From positions 2,356,001 to 2,420,000 of the forward strand of contig JAGMVK010000003.1 of assembly GCA_020747065.1 (NCBI GenBank): a stretch of DNA of 64,000 bases. The letters run 5' to 3'. A program made the position numbers and the translations under genes. This document shows positions 44,787-56,581 of this stretch, in pieces. Under the pieces are notes generated by a model. It worked only from the letters and a program-made list of their open reading frames with translations. It was not told where the DNA came from and searched no databases. Source of the DNA: Cadophora sp. MPI-SDFR-AT-0126 (lineage: Eukaryota > Ascomycota > Leotiomycetes > Helotiales > Ploettnerulaceae). Within the stretch, counting starts at the first letter, position 1; every line of letters starts with the position of its first letter.

Positions 44787-46271
44787 CTACTGGGCAGCCT
44801 TGAGCTTGAGCGGCGCCGTTCCGAGACCATTTCGGTTGCGGAAGAACAGAATATTCTTTCCTTGTCCGGTTGCTCCTTCTGATGGCTCAACCCATTGGCA
44901 CCAGCGAGCGCTGGTCCACATCGACTTCAAGAATCCGAGAGAACCTCCTCGGACGTCTGAGCGGTAGTGTTGACCCATAACTGGCTTAATGGCCTCGGTT
45001 GCCTCGTCGGCGTGGTAGAAAGGAATGGTGCTGACATAGTGGTGGAGAACGTGGGTCTCGATGATGCCGTGGAGAAGAGTGCGGCCGACAAATCCAAATT
45101 CACGATCGATCGTTGCTGCAGCACCGCGGACGTAGTTCCAACTCTCACCAGAGTAGTGGGGAAGAGTTGGGTCGGTGTGCTGAAGGTAAGTAATAGCAAC
45201 TAGAACCGGTCAGTAAAGAATTCCAGAGCTGAGGAATAAGTGACAAGACGTACCAAGCCAGTGGTTCACCCAGAGGTATGGGGCGAAGTACCAGACAGCC
45301 ATGTTGGAGAAACCGTAGGTCTTGGAAAGCACGACGAGGACAGTGGCGGTGATGGCAATTCCAAGATCACTCAAAAGAATGAGCTTAGCATCTTTAGCTT
45401 CGTAAAGTGGGCTGCTTGGGTTGAAGTGGTTAACACCGCTGAACCAGCCATTTGACTTTCCCTTGCCCCGGCCCTCGTGTTGCTTCTCGTGGTTGTTGTG
45501 GCCAGTCACATTGGCGAAGAGGTACATGGGCCAACCAAGAAGCTGTTGTCCAACAGAGTGGATAAGAGTAGCGATTGGAGTTTCTTCGGTCAACTCATCA
45601 ATCTCGTGAACGAGCTTGCCGATGCGGCTGGCGTAGTGCTCTCTGGTCTTGGGAACGAAGACCATATCACGCTCCATGTTTCCTGTAGCCTTGTGGTGCT
45701 TGCCATGGGAAATCTTCCACGAAAAGTATGGGACCAGGAGAGCCGAGTGACAGATCCATCCAGTGGTGTCGTTGAGAACCTTGGAAGGGGAGAAAGATTG
45801 GTGACCACACTCGTGTGCGAGAACCCAGAGGCCGGTCCCGAAAAGACCTTGAACAACGGTGTATACGAACCACAATGCAGCACGGGCTGGCATGCTTGGA
45901 ATGTACTCCGGAGTTACGAATTTGTTGAACAAGTAGAAAGTAGTGGCCAGACTGGCGATATCCCTAGCGACATATCCCAATCCTCTCAGTCCAGATCTTT
46001 CGAAGCAGTGCTTGGGGATGGCATTTCGAATATCATTGACGGTATAATCTGGGACCTCGAATTTGTTGCCGTAGGTATCAATCAGGTTTCCAAAGCCATT
46101 ATCCTTCACATCGTCCAAAGATGACATAGATGATAACGACGTAGATGATGGCGATTGTCTTGGGGTGTCGTTGGGCGAGCCTCTAGCCGTAGAAGGCGAG
46201 GAATCGTTCGTGGTGGAAGTGGCAGTCCGCTTAAGGAGGTTTCGCTGCTGGGGAACTGCTGTGGAGGCCAT
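44787..46271 (-). CDS. fad2: delta-12 fatty acid desaturase (oleate to linoleate)
   Basis: Two exons (45254-46271, 44787-45199) give 476 residues. The three histidine boxes of membrane acyl desaturases are present: HECGH at 153-157, HGKHH at 189-193 and HVLHH at 389-393. The N-terminal 55 residues are Ser/Thr-rich and hydrophilic. Four hydrophobic segments flank the boxes as expected for an ER membrane protein. DREFGF and HETHVLHH-type context and the RDMVFVPKTRE loop fit fungal delta-12 (Ode1/FAD2-type) enzymes. These insert the second double bond of linoleic acid using cytochrome b5. An omega-3 (delta-15) specificity cannot be excluded from sequence alone. The start is the first in-frame ATG at 46269-46271; a 5'UTR intron is likely but not fixed. 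Confidence 0.94.
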
Positions 46272-46800
46272 TGCGAGGGGATTTGTGCTGATGTCGAGTT
46301 CTGAAGGTGAAATTGAAGAAAACAATTTAAGTAGATGACCTTTCACGCAGTCGACGGGAGCAAATGGACCTCAGAAAATGAGAGTTGGTGGCCGAGAATA
46401 AATTGTTGGGAGGCCAATCGCTGGGAAATTTGGGACCCGTCGAGGCTTCGGTGGGACGAGACAGCTGTGCGACGTATTAGTTCCTTGCGAATCAATTGAG
46501 TGAATGTTGTATAAATTGAACACACATACAATGCACCTACGTATAGGAGAAGTAGGCACCGGATAGTTGAGGTCGGCGAGAAAAGGTGTGGTGGAACAAG
46601 AACGATGTCGAGGGAGGATTGGCAGTGGCTTTTATTTCAAGAGACAAGAGACAAGAGACATCCGTCTTGGGCCCGCCACGCCAAATTTCTCATGCAGACC
46701 GCGGCCGTCGTTGGCTCCTTCCAGGGTCTGTTTCGGCAGAAAATCTGCTTCTGGCGCTAGGAAAGTCGCAGTCGCAGTCGCCTCTCATCGTCGACCGGCT

Positions 46801-46880
46801 AAGGTAAGGTAAGGCAAGGTAAGGCAAGGAAGGCAAGGAAGGCAAGGAAGGCAAGGAAGGCAAGGAAGGCAAGGTAGGGT
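46801..46880 (+). repeat. AAGGTAAGGC / GCAAGGAAG minisatellite
   Basis: Short purine-rich units (AAGGT, AAGGC) pass into about six copies of a 9-bp GCAAGGAAG unit, 530-610 bp upstream of the desaturase start. The tract is almost free of C/T on this strand apart from spaced single bases. Confidence 0.85.
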
Positions 46881-47470
46881 TCCTCAAGAGGGGCTAGGAA
46901 TATCAAATTTACATACAGCTTTCAGCCCGGTCTTCTAGATCAGCACTTTATTCTAACATTTGTTTTGTTGTTGGCGATCAGATTCTATGCCCACTACTTT
47001 CATCCATAAGAGGGAAGCTTCGCCATCTCATCAAACAGTTGAAACAACAGTGCAATCCCTTACGAAGACCCAGAGTCAGAGCCAGAGTCCGAGTGAGGGG
47101 TTTTGAACACGGGCAGATGGAGAGAGATTTGCATGTGGCTTCAGAAGTCGTGCAGCTTTCTCGACGCATATCATTTTGCCCATTTGTGTACAGCACAGCA
47201 CAGTAGTGTCCTGGGCGACGATGTCCCACCGCTACAATAGTTCTGCCAATCGAGACCATTTCTGTTTTCGTTGCCCAGAAACCTCGCCAGTTACTTACTA
47301 GTTACCTGTTGCACATCCGCAAGCCTCCTGCACACAAGTACAAAAGAAGGCAGTTCAGGACAGCTGCTGTGATCGCAAGCTCAAACTTCTCTACCCAATA
47401 CTTTTTGTCCAACTTGCTGACTGACTCTTCCTCTTTCTCACTTCCGCAATTTTCCTTATTCTCGCCACCG

Positions 47471-47875
47471 CTAGTCTAGGGCTTTGGAAAGAGCATTGAC
47501 AGCAGCAAACTTGACCTCGCTAGGACTGATTATCGTGGAAAGGGTCTTCTTGTCCGACGACCATTCGTGGAGAATCCCAGCTTTCGACGAACCAACACCT
47601 TTACAGGTTAAATCGAGGTGGGGGATATGGTAAAACCAAGCTTGATCTTCTCCACAGCCTCCTCTTCTCACCGCCCAAAGTCTTCCAGATTTCCAGACAG
47701 CGGATGATGCCCCTCGTTGCGGGAGTGACTTCCTGCATTCCTCGGACCATGAAGTTGTAGGATAACCTGTTTCCTGGGCTGATGGTGTCCAAATCTCCCA
47801 ACAGCAGATGAGGTCGCCGTCATCACGGTCCTCGTTCACACCATAAGTCGTGAGCCAGCCCTCAAAGGTGAGCAC
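47471..47875 (-). other. open frame of 134 codons without an ATG, possibly a 3' exon or relic
   Basis: The frame reads through TFEGWLTTYGVNEDRDDGD and WFYHIPHLDLTCKG, ending in VKFAAVNALSKALD. Its composition (many Trp, Cys, Gly, charged residues) looks protein-like, but it opens with GTG and I find neither an ATG nor a convincing upstream exon. I do not recognise a family. It may be the last exon of an undetected gene, a remnant, or chance. Confidence 0.2.
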
Positions 47876-49200
47876 CGCTGGTCCTCTCCTCTCCCTGTAT
47901 TGATTTGCATTTCACATGCAAATGCAGCCGCGGGACGAGCATCCAGGGCAGGACAGGGCGGTGTCAAGCTCCAACACACCATTCATCGTCCCAACTCGGC
48001 TGATCCGTCAGGAACAAATAGGGGACCAGGAGAATTGCCCTATCAAATTGCATGAGCTGGCCGAAAGTTGATGTTTTGCTTCTAGACGTGACGTCCAGCT
48101 TGACGAATCACAGCCCGGTTAAATCTATCAACAGGGATATATAGTCTTTCGCTTAGATTCTGTTGGGACATTCGTTGGGGAAGGGGAAGGGTCTTCTGCC
48201 TGAGGAAGGGATTGTGGATATGTGGGGTTAATACCCGATCATACTTTGACGACACTTGGTTATCACATTTGAGCACTGTTGCCGAGGCTGTTGGTTCGGT
48301 TCTACATCAGAATTGTGTTTTGCTGATTGTTTTTACGGTTGAGAAGTGAAATGCGCTTTCCCTGTGTTCCATCAAAATATCTCACTCGTCAAGTTTTTTT
48401 GAAAGAGTGATTTCATGACTCGTCCTCTAGTGAGAAGTTTCAAACAATTCCCATGTGAGTCTCACTTGTCAGAGGGGTGGCTATGTCTTGCCTTGCAGCC
48501 TGATTCATAGACTTCTCTGGTTTCTCAACTTCTTCCATTCGCCACCTCTAATGGCGGACCTCCGAGCTGTATGGTGATGCTATTTGGATTCCGCGTCGAT
48601 TTCTGACATTCCCATGTGTTTTCAAACTTTCTAACAAGCGGGCTAGATCGACCAAGTCTAGGAAGATCCGAAGCAAGGAGCTTACGATCAGCGAGATTTT
48701 CCTTCAAGACGCCATACATCTGCTAGATTATTTGTCAAGATCGTCTATAGAAAGAGAAGTATTTACACGGTTGAGGTTTTGTAGATCTTCTGAATTTCAA
48801 GCTTGCAGCCAATGACCTGGGATTCGTCTGAAGGAGGATGGCATTTGACTTTTCCTCTTTTATTGCGTATGCGCTTTGCGAAGTAAAGAAAAGGTAGAAG
48901 CCAGACAATATGGAGGGTCACCTAGATATGCAAATTCTGCGGTGAAAATTCCGCATGACTCTAGGACATACACCGACTGTATCAGTTCGAACTGAGAGTC
49001 AAGATTCAAAGAAGCTTCGCGAAATTGGTACGAGATAGTTTGATCTGGAGGATCTCTGTGGAGTAGCTGGAATTTTTGAGGTGATGTACATTGATATAGT
49101 ACAATTCTGTAACGCCGTTTCCCATGCATTGCACATCGAGTGTGGTTTTGGTACAGTCTCTGAAGATGATGCTTCCCGCCAAGTATCAAAACTATTCCAT

Positions 49201-49896
49201 CTATTTCGGCCACTTCTTCCATCCACGACCATGTCCTCTCTGCATCGTTTGTCAGTGATTGTAGATTCTATCCAGTCTGAGATGGAACTTACCTCCTTCC
49301 ATGTCTGGATCATCTGTGGCATCTCCAACATAGCCTGTCTGCGCTTCTCCAACCTGTAGTGAAATAACATCAGCACACGTTACTATCTACCGGAGTAGCG
49401 ATAGCATCTCGGGATCTCTAAAGCAGAAATATGCATCCAATACATACCGTCCCTTCAACGTTCGTTCCGACTCCTTTCCCTTCACGCGTTGTCCAATACC
49501 CGTTCCCTTCACCCTCAGCCCATTCTCCTCTCTCCTCCGCAATCTCTCTTCCGTGCTCTTGACCGAGAATGGCATCAATTCCTCCACCCCATGTTGTCGC
49601 GCAAGCTTGACCAGCTCTGCCTGCCTCCTTAATGAGAACACCGGATCATGCCATTTGCCTGTAATTGGATGCTTCTGGCACCTGAATGGTGAAGGAACCG
49701 TCAATCCATCCTGTCCCGTAGATATCTGGTCCGCCGATGAAGCAGTAGAGTCCGCGCTGGGGGTGCTTGGTGTTGAGGCGTTGGAGAGGGCGGGTGAGGA
49801 GACGATGGCTTGTGGTGGATATCGAGCGAAAAATCTGGTAAGTCGAGGGGGCAATTGCTGCGCGAGCTTGACGTACTGGTTCGGACTTGTCGCCAT
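49201..49896 (-). CDS. mrpl25: mitochondrial large-subunit ribosomal protein mL59 (MRPL25-like)
   Basis: Three exons (49448-49896, 49293-49353, 49201-49239) give 182 residues. The protein starts MATSPNQYVKLAQQLPPRLTRFF, the usual beginning of fungal mL59. It has FRCQKHPITGKWHDPVFSLR in the middle, a basic GRLEKRRQAMLEMPQMIQTW helix across the first junction, and the RGHGRGWKKWPK end. mL59 is a fungus-specific protein of the mitoribosomal large subunit. Introns are of normal size and end in CAG. The gene is divergent from PRP28, with only 242 bp between the two start codons, so a bidirectional promoter is likely. Confidence 0.9.
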
Positions 49897-50138
49897 GTTG
49901 AATATGGATTTGTGGCGCTCTTCGATGGAGCTTGAGTTGTCAGGCAATTTGTTCGTCGTGGTTCGAAGATAAATTTGGCTGACTAATTTTCGAGCCTTTT
50001 GACTTCAGCCTCGTCTCGTTGCCTCGACCACAAAGTACAACCTTAAACAACAGACATAATCGCATCCACACCAGCTCGAACCCGTATCAGTCCCTCTACT
50101 TTACTTTACAATCAATTCAATATACCCATTCGTGAAGT
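49897..50138. promoter_or_regulatory. short bidirectional promoter between mL59 and PRP28
   Basis: A spacer of 242 bp separates two divergent housekeeping genes. It has no TATA box and is pyrimidine-rich toward the PRP28 side, consistent with constitutive expression. Confidence 0.5.
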
Positions 50139-52706
50139 ATGCCGGGCTACACTAACGGCGACTCTGCGATCCCGCCACCTCCAGTCAACATGAACGGAAG
50201 GCTACCATCACCTCCACCACCCCCTCCAGAATCGATGGCTCCTCCCCCTCCCCCATCCTCAAGCGCACCACCACCTCCGAGCGACCTACCTCCTCCGCCG
50301 CCTTCAGAATCTCTGCCCCCGCCTCCTGAAGAGCCACCAAAGAAGAAGAAAGCTGGGTGGGGAGCTGCTAGAGATCGTGGACCACTCAGCATCGAAGATA
50401 TCCTCAAAAAGAAGAAAGAAGCCGACGAGGCGGCAGCAAAGGTATGTTGCCAATCCCGAAATTTGCTTGCAAGTAGCGATGTTCACAATGCATGTTTAGT
50501 CCTATGCGCTTCATTTACTGACTGTTTGAAACCACAGCCAAAATTCTTGTCCAAAGCCGCGCGGGAAAAACTTGCTCTTGAGAAGAGGGCCAAGGAAGTC
50601 GAAGAGCAGAAGCGCAAGAAGGAAGCTGAAGCGAACGGTCGGCCATTCGAGACAAATGGATATACTTCTCAGAATCCAAGCCACTCGTTAGATAGGTCAA
50701 CAAATGGCCGCGATACATCTTCTGTGCCGACGGGTCCTCGGGCGATGCGAAACGGCGAACCTCCCTCTGGTCCAGCTGCTTCAAGGACCAGTCGTGCAGA
50801 GAGAGCTGGTGAGAGTCGTTCAGCCCACGAGAAGAATACTACCAACTCTGCGCCTACAAAAGCAGCGTCTGTTGTTGGAAAGGTACATCTGGCTGGAGAG
50901 AAACGACCCGCGAACGGCGAGGACACACAAGCTGCCCTTACTCGAACACGATATATGGGTGCGGAAACCAATCAGTCAACATTCTCTGCGAAGAAGAAGA
51001 GGCGGCGGACAACCGAGAAGAAGTTCAATTTTGAATGGAACGCCGAGGAGGATACCAGCCCAGACTACAATCCCATATATTCACAGCGTGCAGAGACAAA
51101 TTTCTTCGGCCGTGGACGTCTAGGAGGATTTGCGGAGGACATAAGTGAAAGTGGTGTGATCAAATATGCTAAAGCTTTGGAGGAACGAGATGGCGAAGCA
51201 GGTAGCGCTCGTGCGAGAGAGATCTTGGAGATGGAGAGACGGAGAAAGGAAGATGCTGGTGGGCGGAATTCACTGGACAAGCACTGGAGCGAAAAGAAGC
51301 TCGAGCACATGCGCGAAAGGGACTGGCGCATCTTCAAGGAAGATTTCAACATCAGTACGAAGGGTGGCGGTATTCCCAATCCAATGCGAAGTTGGGAAGA
51401 GTCCAACCTGCCAAAACGCCTTCTGGATATTGTTGCGCAAGTTGGCTACGAACAACCATCAGCTGTCCAAAGAGCCGCTATACCCATTGCTCTCCAGGCT
51501 AGAGATTTGATTGGTGTGGCAGTCACTGGTTCCGGAAAGACTGCTGCGTTTTTACTTCCGCTGCTGGTATACATCTCGGAGCTTCCACCCTTGAACGAGA
51601 TGACCAAGAACGATGGACCATACGCTATCATTCTTGCACCGACCCGTGAGTTGGCTCAACAGATTGAAACCGAAGCAAAGAAGTTTGCAACTCCGCTGGG
51701 CTTCACTTGCGTCAGCATCGTTGGTGGACATTCGCTCGAGGAGCAATCGTACAACCTACGCAACGGTGCGGAAATTGTCATCGCTACTCCAGGTCGATTG
51801 GTAGATTGTATTGAAAGACGAGTATTGGTGCTGGGCCAGTGCTGCTACATCATCATGGATGAAGCCGATCGTATGATTGATCTCGGTTTCGAAGAGTCTG
51901 TGAATAAGATTCTCGATGCACTCCCTGTCACCAACGAGAAGCCCGACACCGACGATGCAGAGGATGCACAGGCTATGAGCAGGCATCTCGGAGGAAAGGA
52001 TAGGTACCGACAGACTATGATGTACACAGCTACTATGCCGTCTGCCGTGGAGAAAATCGCCAAGAAGTACCTGCGGCGACCTGCCATCGTCACAATCGGC
52101 AACATCGGTGAAGCCGTCGAGACTGTCGAGCAACGTGTCGAATTTGTAGCCGGTGAAGATAAGAGAAAGAAGCGTCTCAACGAGATTCTTGCTTCCGGAG
52201 AATTCCAACCTCCTATCATCGTGTTCGTCAACATCAAGCGAAACTGCGATGCTGTTGCCCGAGACATCAAACACATGGGTTTCTCATCGGTCACATTACA
52301 CGGTAGCAAGACTCAAGAGCAGCGTGAAGCTGCTTTGGCGTCTATCCGTTCCGGTGCGACAAATGTACTGGTTGCGACTGATCTTGCCGGTAGAGGTATC
52401 GATGTCCCGGATGTCAGTCTGGTCGTCAACTTCAACATGGCCACCAACATCGAGAGCTATACGCATCGTATCGGTCGTACAGGCCGCGCTGGTAATAGCG
52501 GTGTGGCTATTACGTTCCTTGGGAACGAGGATGCGGACGTTATGTACGATCTGAAGCAAATGCTCTCGAAAAGTTCGATATCACGTGTTCCGGAGGAGTT
52601 GCGGAAGCACGAGGCAGCGCAACAGAAGTCTACAAGGGGCGGAGGCGGGCAGAAGAAGATAGAGGATACTTCATTCGGAGGGAAGGGCGCTGGGTCTGGT
52701 TGGTAG
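50139..52706 (+). CDS. prp28: DEAD-box ATP-dependent RNA helicase PRP28 (pre-mRNA splicing)
   Basis: Two exons (50139-50441, 50538-52706) give 823 residues. The N-terminus is proline-rich (PPPPP runs), followed by KKKKAGWGAARDRGPLS and a Lys/Glu-rich helix. The core has all helicase motifs: Q motif with PSAVQRAAIP, GSGKTAAF (I), PTRELAQQ (Ia), TPGRL (Ib), MDEADRM (II), TAT in the motif III position, and HRIGRTGRAG (VI). PRP28 swaps U1 for U6 at the 5' splice site in the U4/U6.U5 tri-snRNP. The 96-nt intron is a multiple of three and free of stops, so its retention would add 32 residues. GTATGT and CAG borders and the PKFLSKAAREKLALEKR join to the family support splicing. AATAAA at 52782 is a likely polyadenylation signal. 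Confidence 0.96.
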   Translation: MPGYTNGDSAIPPPPVNMNGRLPSPPPPPPESMAPPPPPSSSAPPPPSDLPPPPPSESLPPPPEEPPKKKKAGWGAARDRGPLSIEDILKKKKEADEAAAKVCCQSRNLLASSDVHNACLVLCASFTDCLKPQPKFLSKAAREKLALEKRAKEVEEQKRKKEAEANGRPFETNGYTSQNPSHSLDRSTNGRDTSSVPTGPRAMRNGEPPSGPAASRTSRAERAGESRSAHEKNTTNSAPTKAASVVGKVHLAGEKRPANGEDTQAALTRTRYMGAETNQSTFSAKKKRRRTTEKKFNFEWNAEEDTSPDYNPIYSQRAETNFFGRGRLGGFAEDISESGVIKYAKALEERDGEAGSARAREILEMERRRKEDAGGRNSLDKHWSEKKLEHMRERDWRIFKEDFNISTKGGGIPNPMRSWEESNLPKRLLDIVAQVGYEQPSAVQRAAIPIALQARDLIGVAVTGSGKTAAFLLPLLVYISELPPLNEMTKNDGPYAIILAPTRELAQQIETEAKKFATPLGFTCVSIVGGHSLEEQSYNLRNGAEIVIATPGRLVDCIERRVLVLGQCCYIIMDEADRMIDLGFEESVNKILDALPVTNEKPDTDDAEDAQAMSRHLGGKDRYRQTMMYTATMPSAVEKIAKKYLRRPAIVTIGNIGEAVETVEQRVEFVAGEDKRKKRLNEILASGEFQPPIIVFVNIKRNCDAVARDIKHMGFSSVTLHGSKTQEQREAALASIRSGATNVLVATDLAGRGIDVPDVSLVVNFNMATNIESYTHRIGRTGRAGNSGVAITFLGNEDADVMYDLKQMLSKSSISRVPEELRKHEAAQQKSTRGGGGQKKIEDTSFGGKGAGSGW

Positions 52707-53042
52707 ATGGTCAATATGATTGCCAGATCTAAACACTTTCTTTGAAGATCTCGCTTAGCAATGATGCCGAATTGTGACAGAAATAAAGAGTGCAACTCGT
52801 GGAGGACTACTTGCGGTGAATCTACAGTTAAGGTGGGAAGGATATGAATGTCGGCAGCGGTAGTGGGCACTTTATACGATACATAGAACATTGGTTGAAA
52901 TGCTCGGTACGTGCTCACCAGCTTTACATCAAGCAAGCAATAAAAATAAACATCAGCTCGACTCAACTAACCAATCATCCATCACCCCAAGTGCAAAGCA
53001 TCACCTGAACAAAAACTCGATTTGTTTATCCATTCGATCAAA
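52707..53042. terminator. convergent 3' region of PRP28 and DPH6
   Basis: This 336-bp spacer between two convergent stop codons contains AATAAA at 52782-52787 on the plus strand. It is expected to hold both polyadenylation sites. Confidence 0.5.
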
Positions 53043-55543
53043 CTACAAACTATCGAAAACCAGCACCGTCGCCACCCTCCTCCCATTCGCATCCCAAATA
53101 CTCCTACATGGCGCCGCACCACCGAAGTTCCCCTGCTCCCACAAATCCGGGATGGTAACATCCACCCAAGCCCCGGAAGTCTCCTTCTGCATTCCTTTTT
53201 CTAGGCCTAGAGATGTGAGGGCTTGCTCTAGGTTGTCAGTCAGGGAGGTGAGGGATGAGGTGTAGTCCAGTAGGATGGTTGTGATGGTTGATGTGGGGAG
53301 ATCGGTTTGGTGGATGGTGTAGCCTTCTCCGCCTTTTGACTCAAGTAGCTGTGAGAAAAGCAACATGTTAGCATCGATGTCATATTGAATCGAATAATTT
53401 CTGTGAGATTAAGAAAGGCAGAGAAAACTACACACCTCCACCTTCCCGCCAGCGATTCCCACGCCCGCAGCCCATTCAACCGCACTTCCTCTCGGCAACT
53501 CCTCCACCTCAGCCGTCCAGAACGGCGGACTCACATCTCTGCCCACACGGAGACTCGTATCCACGACGACCCATCCAGGATACGCTCGCTCGTCTTTCGA
53601 GGCGCCACGGACTTCCATTCCGGCGAAGTGCTTCTCTTCCCAGAGGTCACGAGGTTGATCGTCTGCCTCATCGTCATCGTCATCGGAATTGGTAGGTACT
53701 TGGTGTAGGAACTTCCATGCCTTACTTAGAATACGGGATCTTTGAGAGATAAGAGAGGCTGTGCTGGACGGGAGGTAAGTTACGCAGCTACTGAGCCAGG
53801 AGACGTGCATCTCGCGGGCGATGCGGACGAGATGTTGGAGGGAGAGGATGGCTTCGAGCTTGAAGTCCTGCTCAGAGACTTGACTTTGTTTCTGAGGTAA
53901 GCTCATGGTGTGTGGGATAAGTGGGATTTGGCCTGCGATTGAGACGAGACTTGTTGTTTGTGAGTTGTCTGGAGGGGGAAGAGTGATCGATATCGCCTGT
54001 GAGTAAGGGCCGATGTTGGCTGGTGCCCAGTAGGAGCGTGATTGTACGTGGAGTGCTTTGCGTGGTACTGGTGAGGCGGAGGTGTTGTGGATTGCGAGGT
54101 GGATTATCATGGAGATGGATGATGGGAGGAGATCTCCGCATGAGATAGTCACGCGGGATGGAGGGTTGGGTTTGGTGAAGAGGGATCCGTAGACCTAATG
54201 GCTGTTAGTACGTAGAGATAGGTGACTTGGGCTTGATAACATACTTTGTTTATAGAGGCGAAGTCTTGCATTGATCGGAGAATGATGACTGTTGATATTA
54301 TGTTGGTTGGTTGTAATGATGCTTGATGGAGACGGTGTCTTATCTCTTCGATTATCTTGCTGGTTTGTGTTGACATCGACTCGTTAGCATCTGATTGATT
54401 TGCGGTAACCGTCCAGCGAAGGATCTTGTTTGACTTTACTTCCCGGGTATGGGGTTGGGGTGAGTGTTGAGCAAAATTTGATTTCGACTTTGTGAATGAG
54501 GCCCTGGATTTTAGCGAGAGATCCTCTTTGTTGACATCGTCAAGTGAAGCAAGAATTTTAGTGAAGCTCGATTCAAGTAAATGAGGAGTTCGACACCGAG
54601 TCTCGACGACTTCGTTCGAATCTTTCATCACTACTCTTACCTCTAAGATCTTCAACCAAGCTGATCCACCACCTTCCCTAACAACCCTCCTATCTTTCTC
54701 CTCAACCACAATCTTCCCCTTGAACAGACTCGCTGGTCCATCCACAACCAACGTCTCGAACTCACCTCCCTCACCAAGCATAGCACCATCACCGTCCGTC
54801 CCGAACCTCTTCATAGACTTCTCAACCCGCCGCATGACCTGCTGACTCGCTACATTTTGCCAGAGGAAGCTCTCATCTAGGCCACCACTTGCGACTTTCA
54901 CGATCCTAGCATCGAGACCAATGGCTTGCATGTCTTCAAGGAGAGAGATCTGCGTCACTGGTGGCAGGATGGGATATTGCCATAAGTAGGATAGAGGCGT
55001 GAGACCCAGTCGAATCGCTACGGATTCCACGCGGGTACGTTGGTAGGTTGACAGGATGGCACCAGTGCTGAGGGCATTGGCGGTAGGATGTTCTGCCATG
55101 ATCCTCTTCAAGAGAGGAACCAAAGATTCCGTCTCATCTTCCTCCTCATTCTTGACATCCAGATCCTCCTTCATTGATCCCACTTCACCTGCCCTCGTCC
55201 CAGTAGCCTCAACATCGGCATACCCGTAACTGGTGCCTGTTTGCACCGCACTACCAACGATCTGCTGCCTGTACAAAGGAATGCCCAGAGCCTGCTCATA
55301 CAGTGGAATCACCGTATGGCCAACAGTCTGATACATGAAACTATTCAGGTCCCGTTCATCCTCGCCATCCGCATGATGATTGGCGACATCGGGACGGCGC
55401 GGCACGATAGCTGAAGCCGGGGGAGCTGGAAAGAGATTTCCTAAGGCGACGACTTGATGCCCGTTCTGGATACAGTGCAGAAGTGAGAAGAAACTGTCCT
55501 TGCCGCCTGAGATGAGCGCGATGACTTGGAGGGACTCGGTCAT
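53043..55543 (-). CDS. dph6: diphthine-ammonia ligase DPH6 with C-terminal RidA-like domains
   Basis: Three exons (54245-55543, 53436-54194, 53043-53348) give 787 residues. The N-terminal adenine-nucleotide alpha-hydrolase domain starts VIALISGGKDSFFS, the ATP-pyrophosphatase loop (SGGKDS at about 12-17). Further conserved patches are GTSYGYADVEATGTRAGEVGS-like, STYQRTRVESVAIRLGLTPL, LWQ, and the GEGGEFETLVVDGP signature. The second half contains two RidA/YjgF-type folds (around SYWAPANIGPYSQA and SIAGQIPL). This is the standard eukaryotic DPH6 architecture. The enzyme makes the final amide of diphthamide on translation factor EF2. The start is the first in-frame ATG at 55541-55543; the open frame upstream has no ATG. 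Confidence 0.93.
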
Positions 55544-56581
55544 CCCGTCGGTGGCGGTCCTTGTCTTGTAAAAGCTGCAATGCAGGTTGCAGTAGCCGTG
55601 AGCCGCAGCTTGCAGCAGGCACGCTGCTTTGCCGAGCTGAGATGCAGTATTGTATTTAGAGTTTGGTGGATCGTCGATCAACTCGGGACGGCATTTGTTC
55701 GCACGGCTTTATTGGTGGCTACCCAGGCAGATATTGGAGCGACCCTATTCCCCGGAATTATTTATGGCTTGTCGACTTTTCTGGCTGGCTGGCCTATTGA
55801 AGGAGTGGAGGGTTCTACCTGTTGATTAGTGGCTGATGTGATGTGATACGATGTGTGTGCAGCCTTGGCAAGAGGGAACTTCCGTCAAAATTTCTCGTGA
55901 ATTGGGAAAATCCAAGGTGCCCGGCCATAAACGAGCCCACAAGTAGAAGCATATTACCAAAATCCACTGTCGCATCGGGCTAGATAGATAGATCCTCAAG
56001 AAACATTAGCCAATGGTGTTTCATCTCTGTGCTGATGAAATGCACGATAATAGTAATTTCACATGATTCAAGAGATGTTGATTAGGAAATCTGGTTAAGA
56101 TGAAGAGAATTCTATACAGTGCAGACTGCTGGTAAAATTTCGTGGCCAGCACAATCTGAAGAGCAGGCTGCGAAGAATTGCAATGCAAGAGACGGTAAAC
56201 ATGACGGTGAGCCCGCCTCCGTCGACAGTGTTGGTACAGCGAACGTAAAGAAAGTAAGCAGCCAAAACCACCTCTCTTATCAGAGTACACGCCCCCTCCA
56301 ACCCCATCCCACAAATTCCCATCATCACGCTAATTTGGCACGAAAGTCTTGAAAGGAAATTTAATACAAAGAAGAGAAATCGTGTCAGAAAAAGCAAGGC
56401 AAATGACTTTTGGTTTTGCAAAACCCCCCATCCTCATGACAACATCAAGGTGGTCGTGAGACCCCAGTATCCCTAGTGACCGATCGCGTAAAAAGTAGCT
56501 TGGGTCAATTATGAAGAGTATATCCATAGTCATGAGATTCGTGTCTGCCGTGCACCCTCAAAACGTCCGAAGAGGAAGCCC
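55544..56581. other. intergenic region between DPH6 and the C2H2 factor gene
   Basis: This is DPH6 upstream sequence and 3' flank of the zinc-finger gene, both on the minus strand. No gene is supported. GATAGATAGAT-type repeats occur near 55981-55992. Confidence 0.5.

Larger units (their letters stand above)
46272..49200. other. 2.9-kb intergenic region with minisatellite
   Basis: This is the upstream region of the desaturase and 3' flank of mL59. It contains the GGCAAGGAA-type array at 46801-46880 and one possible protein-like frame (47471-47875) listed separately. The remainder shows no supported gene. Confidence 0.45.
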
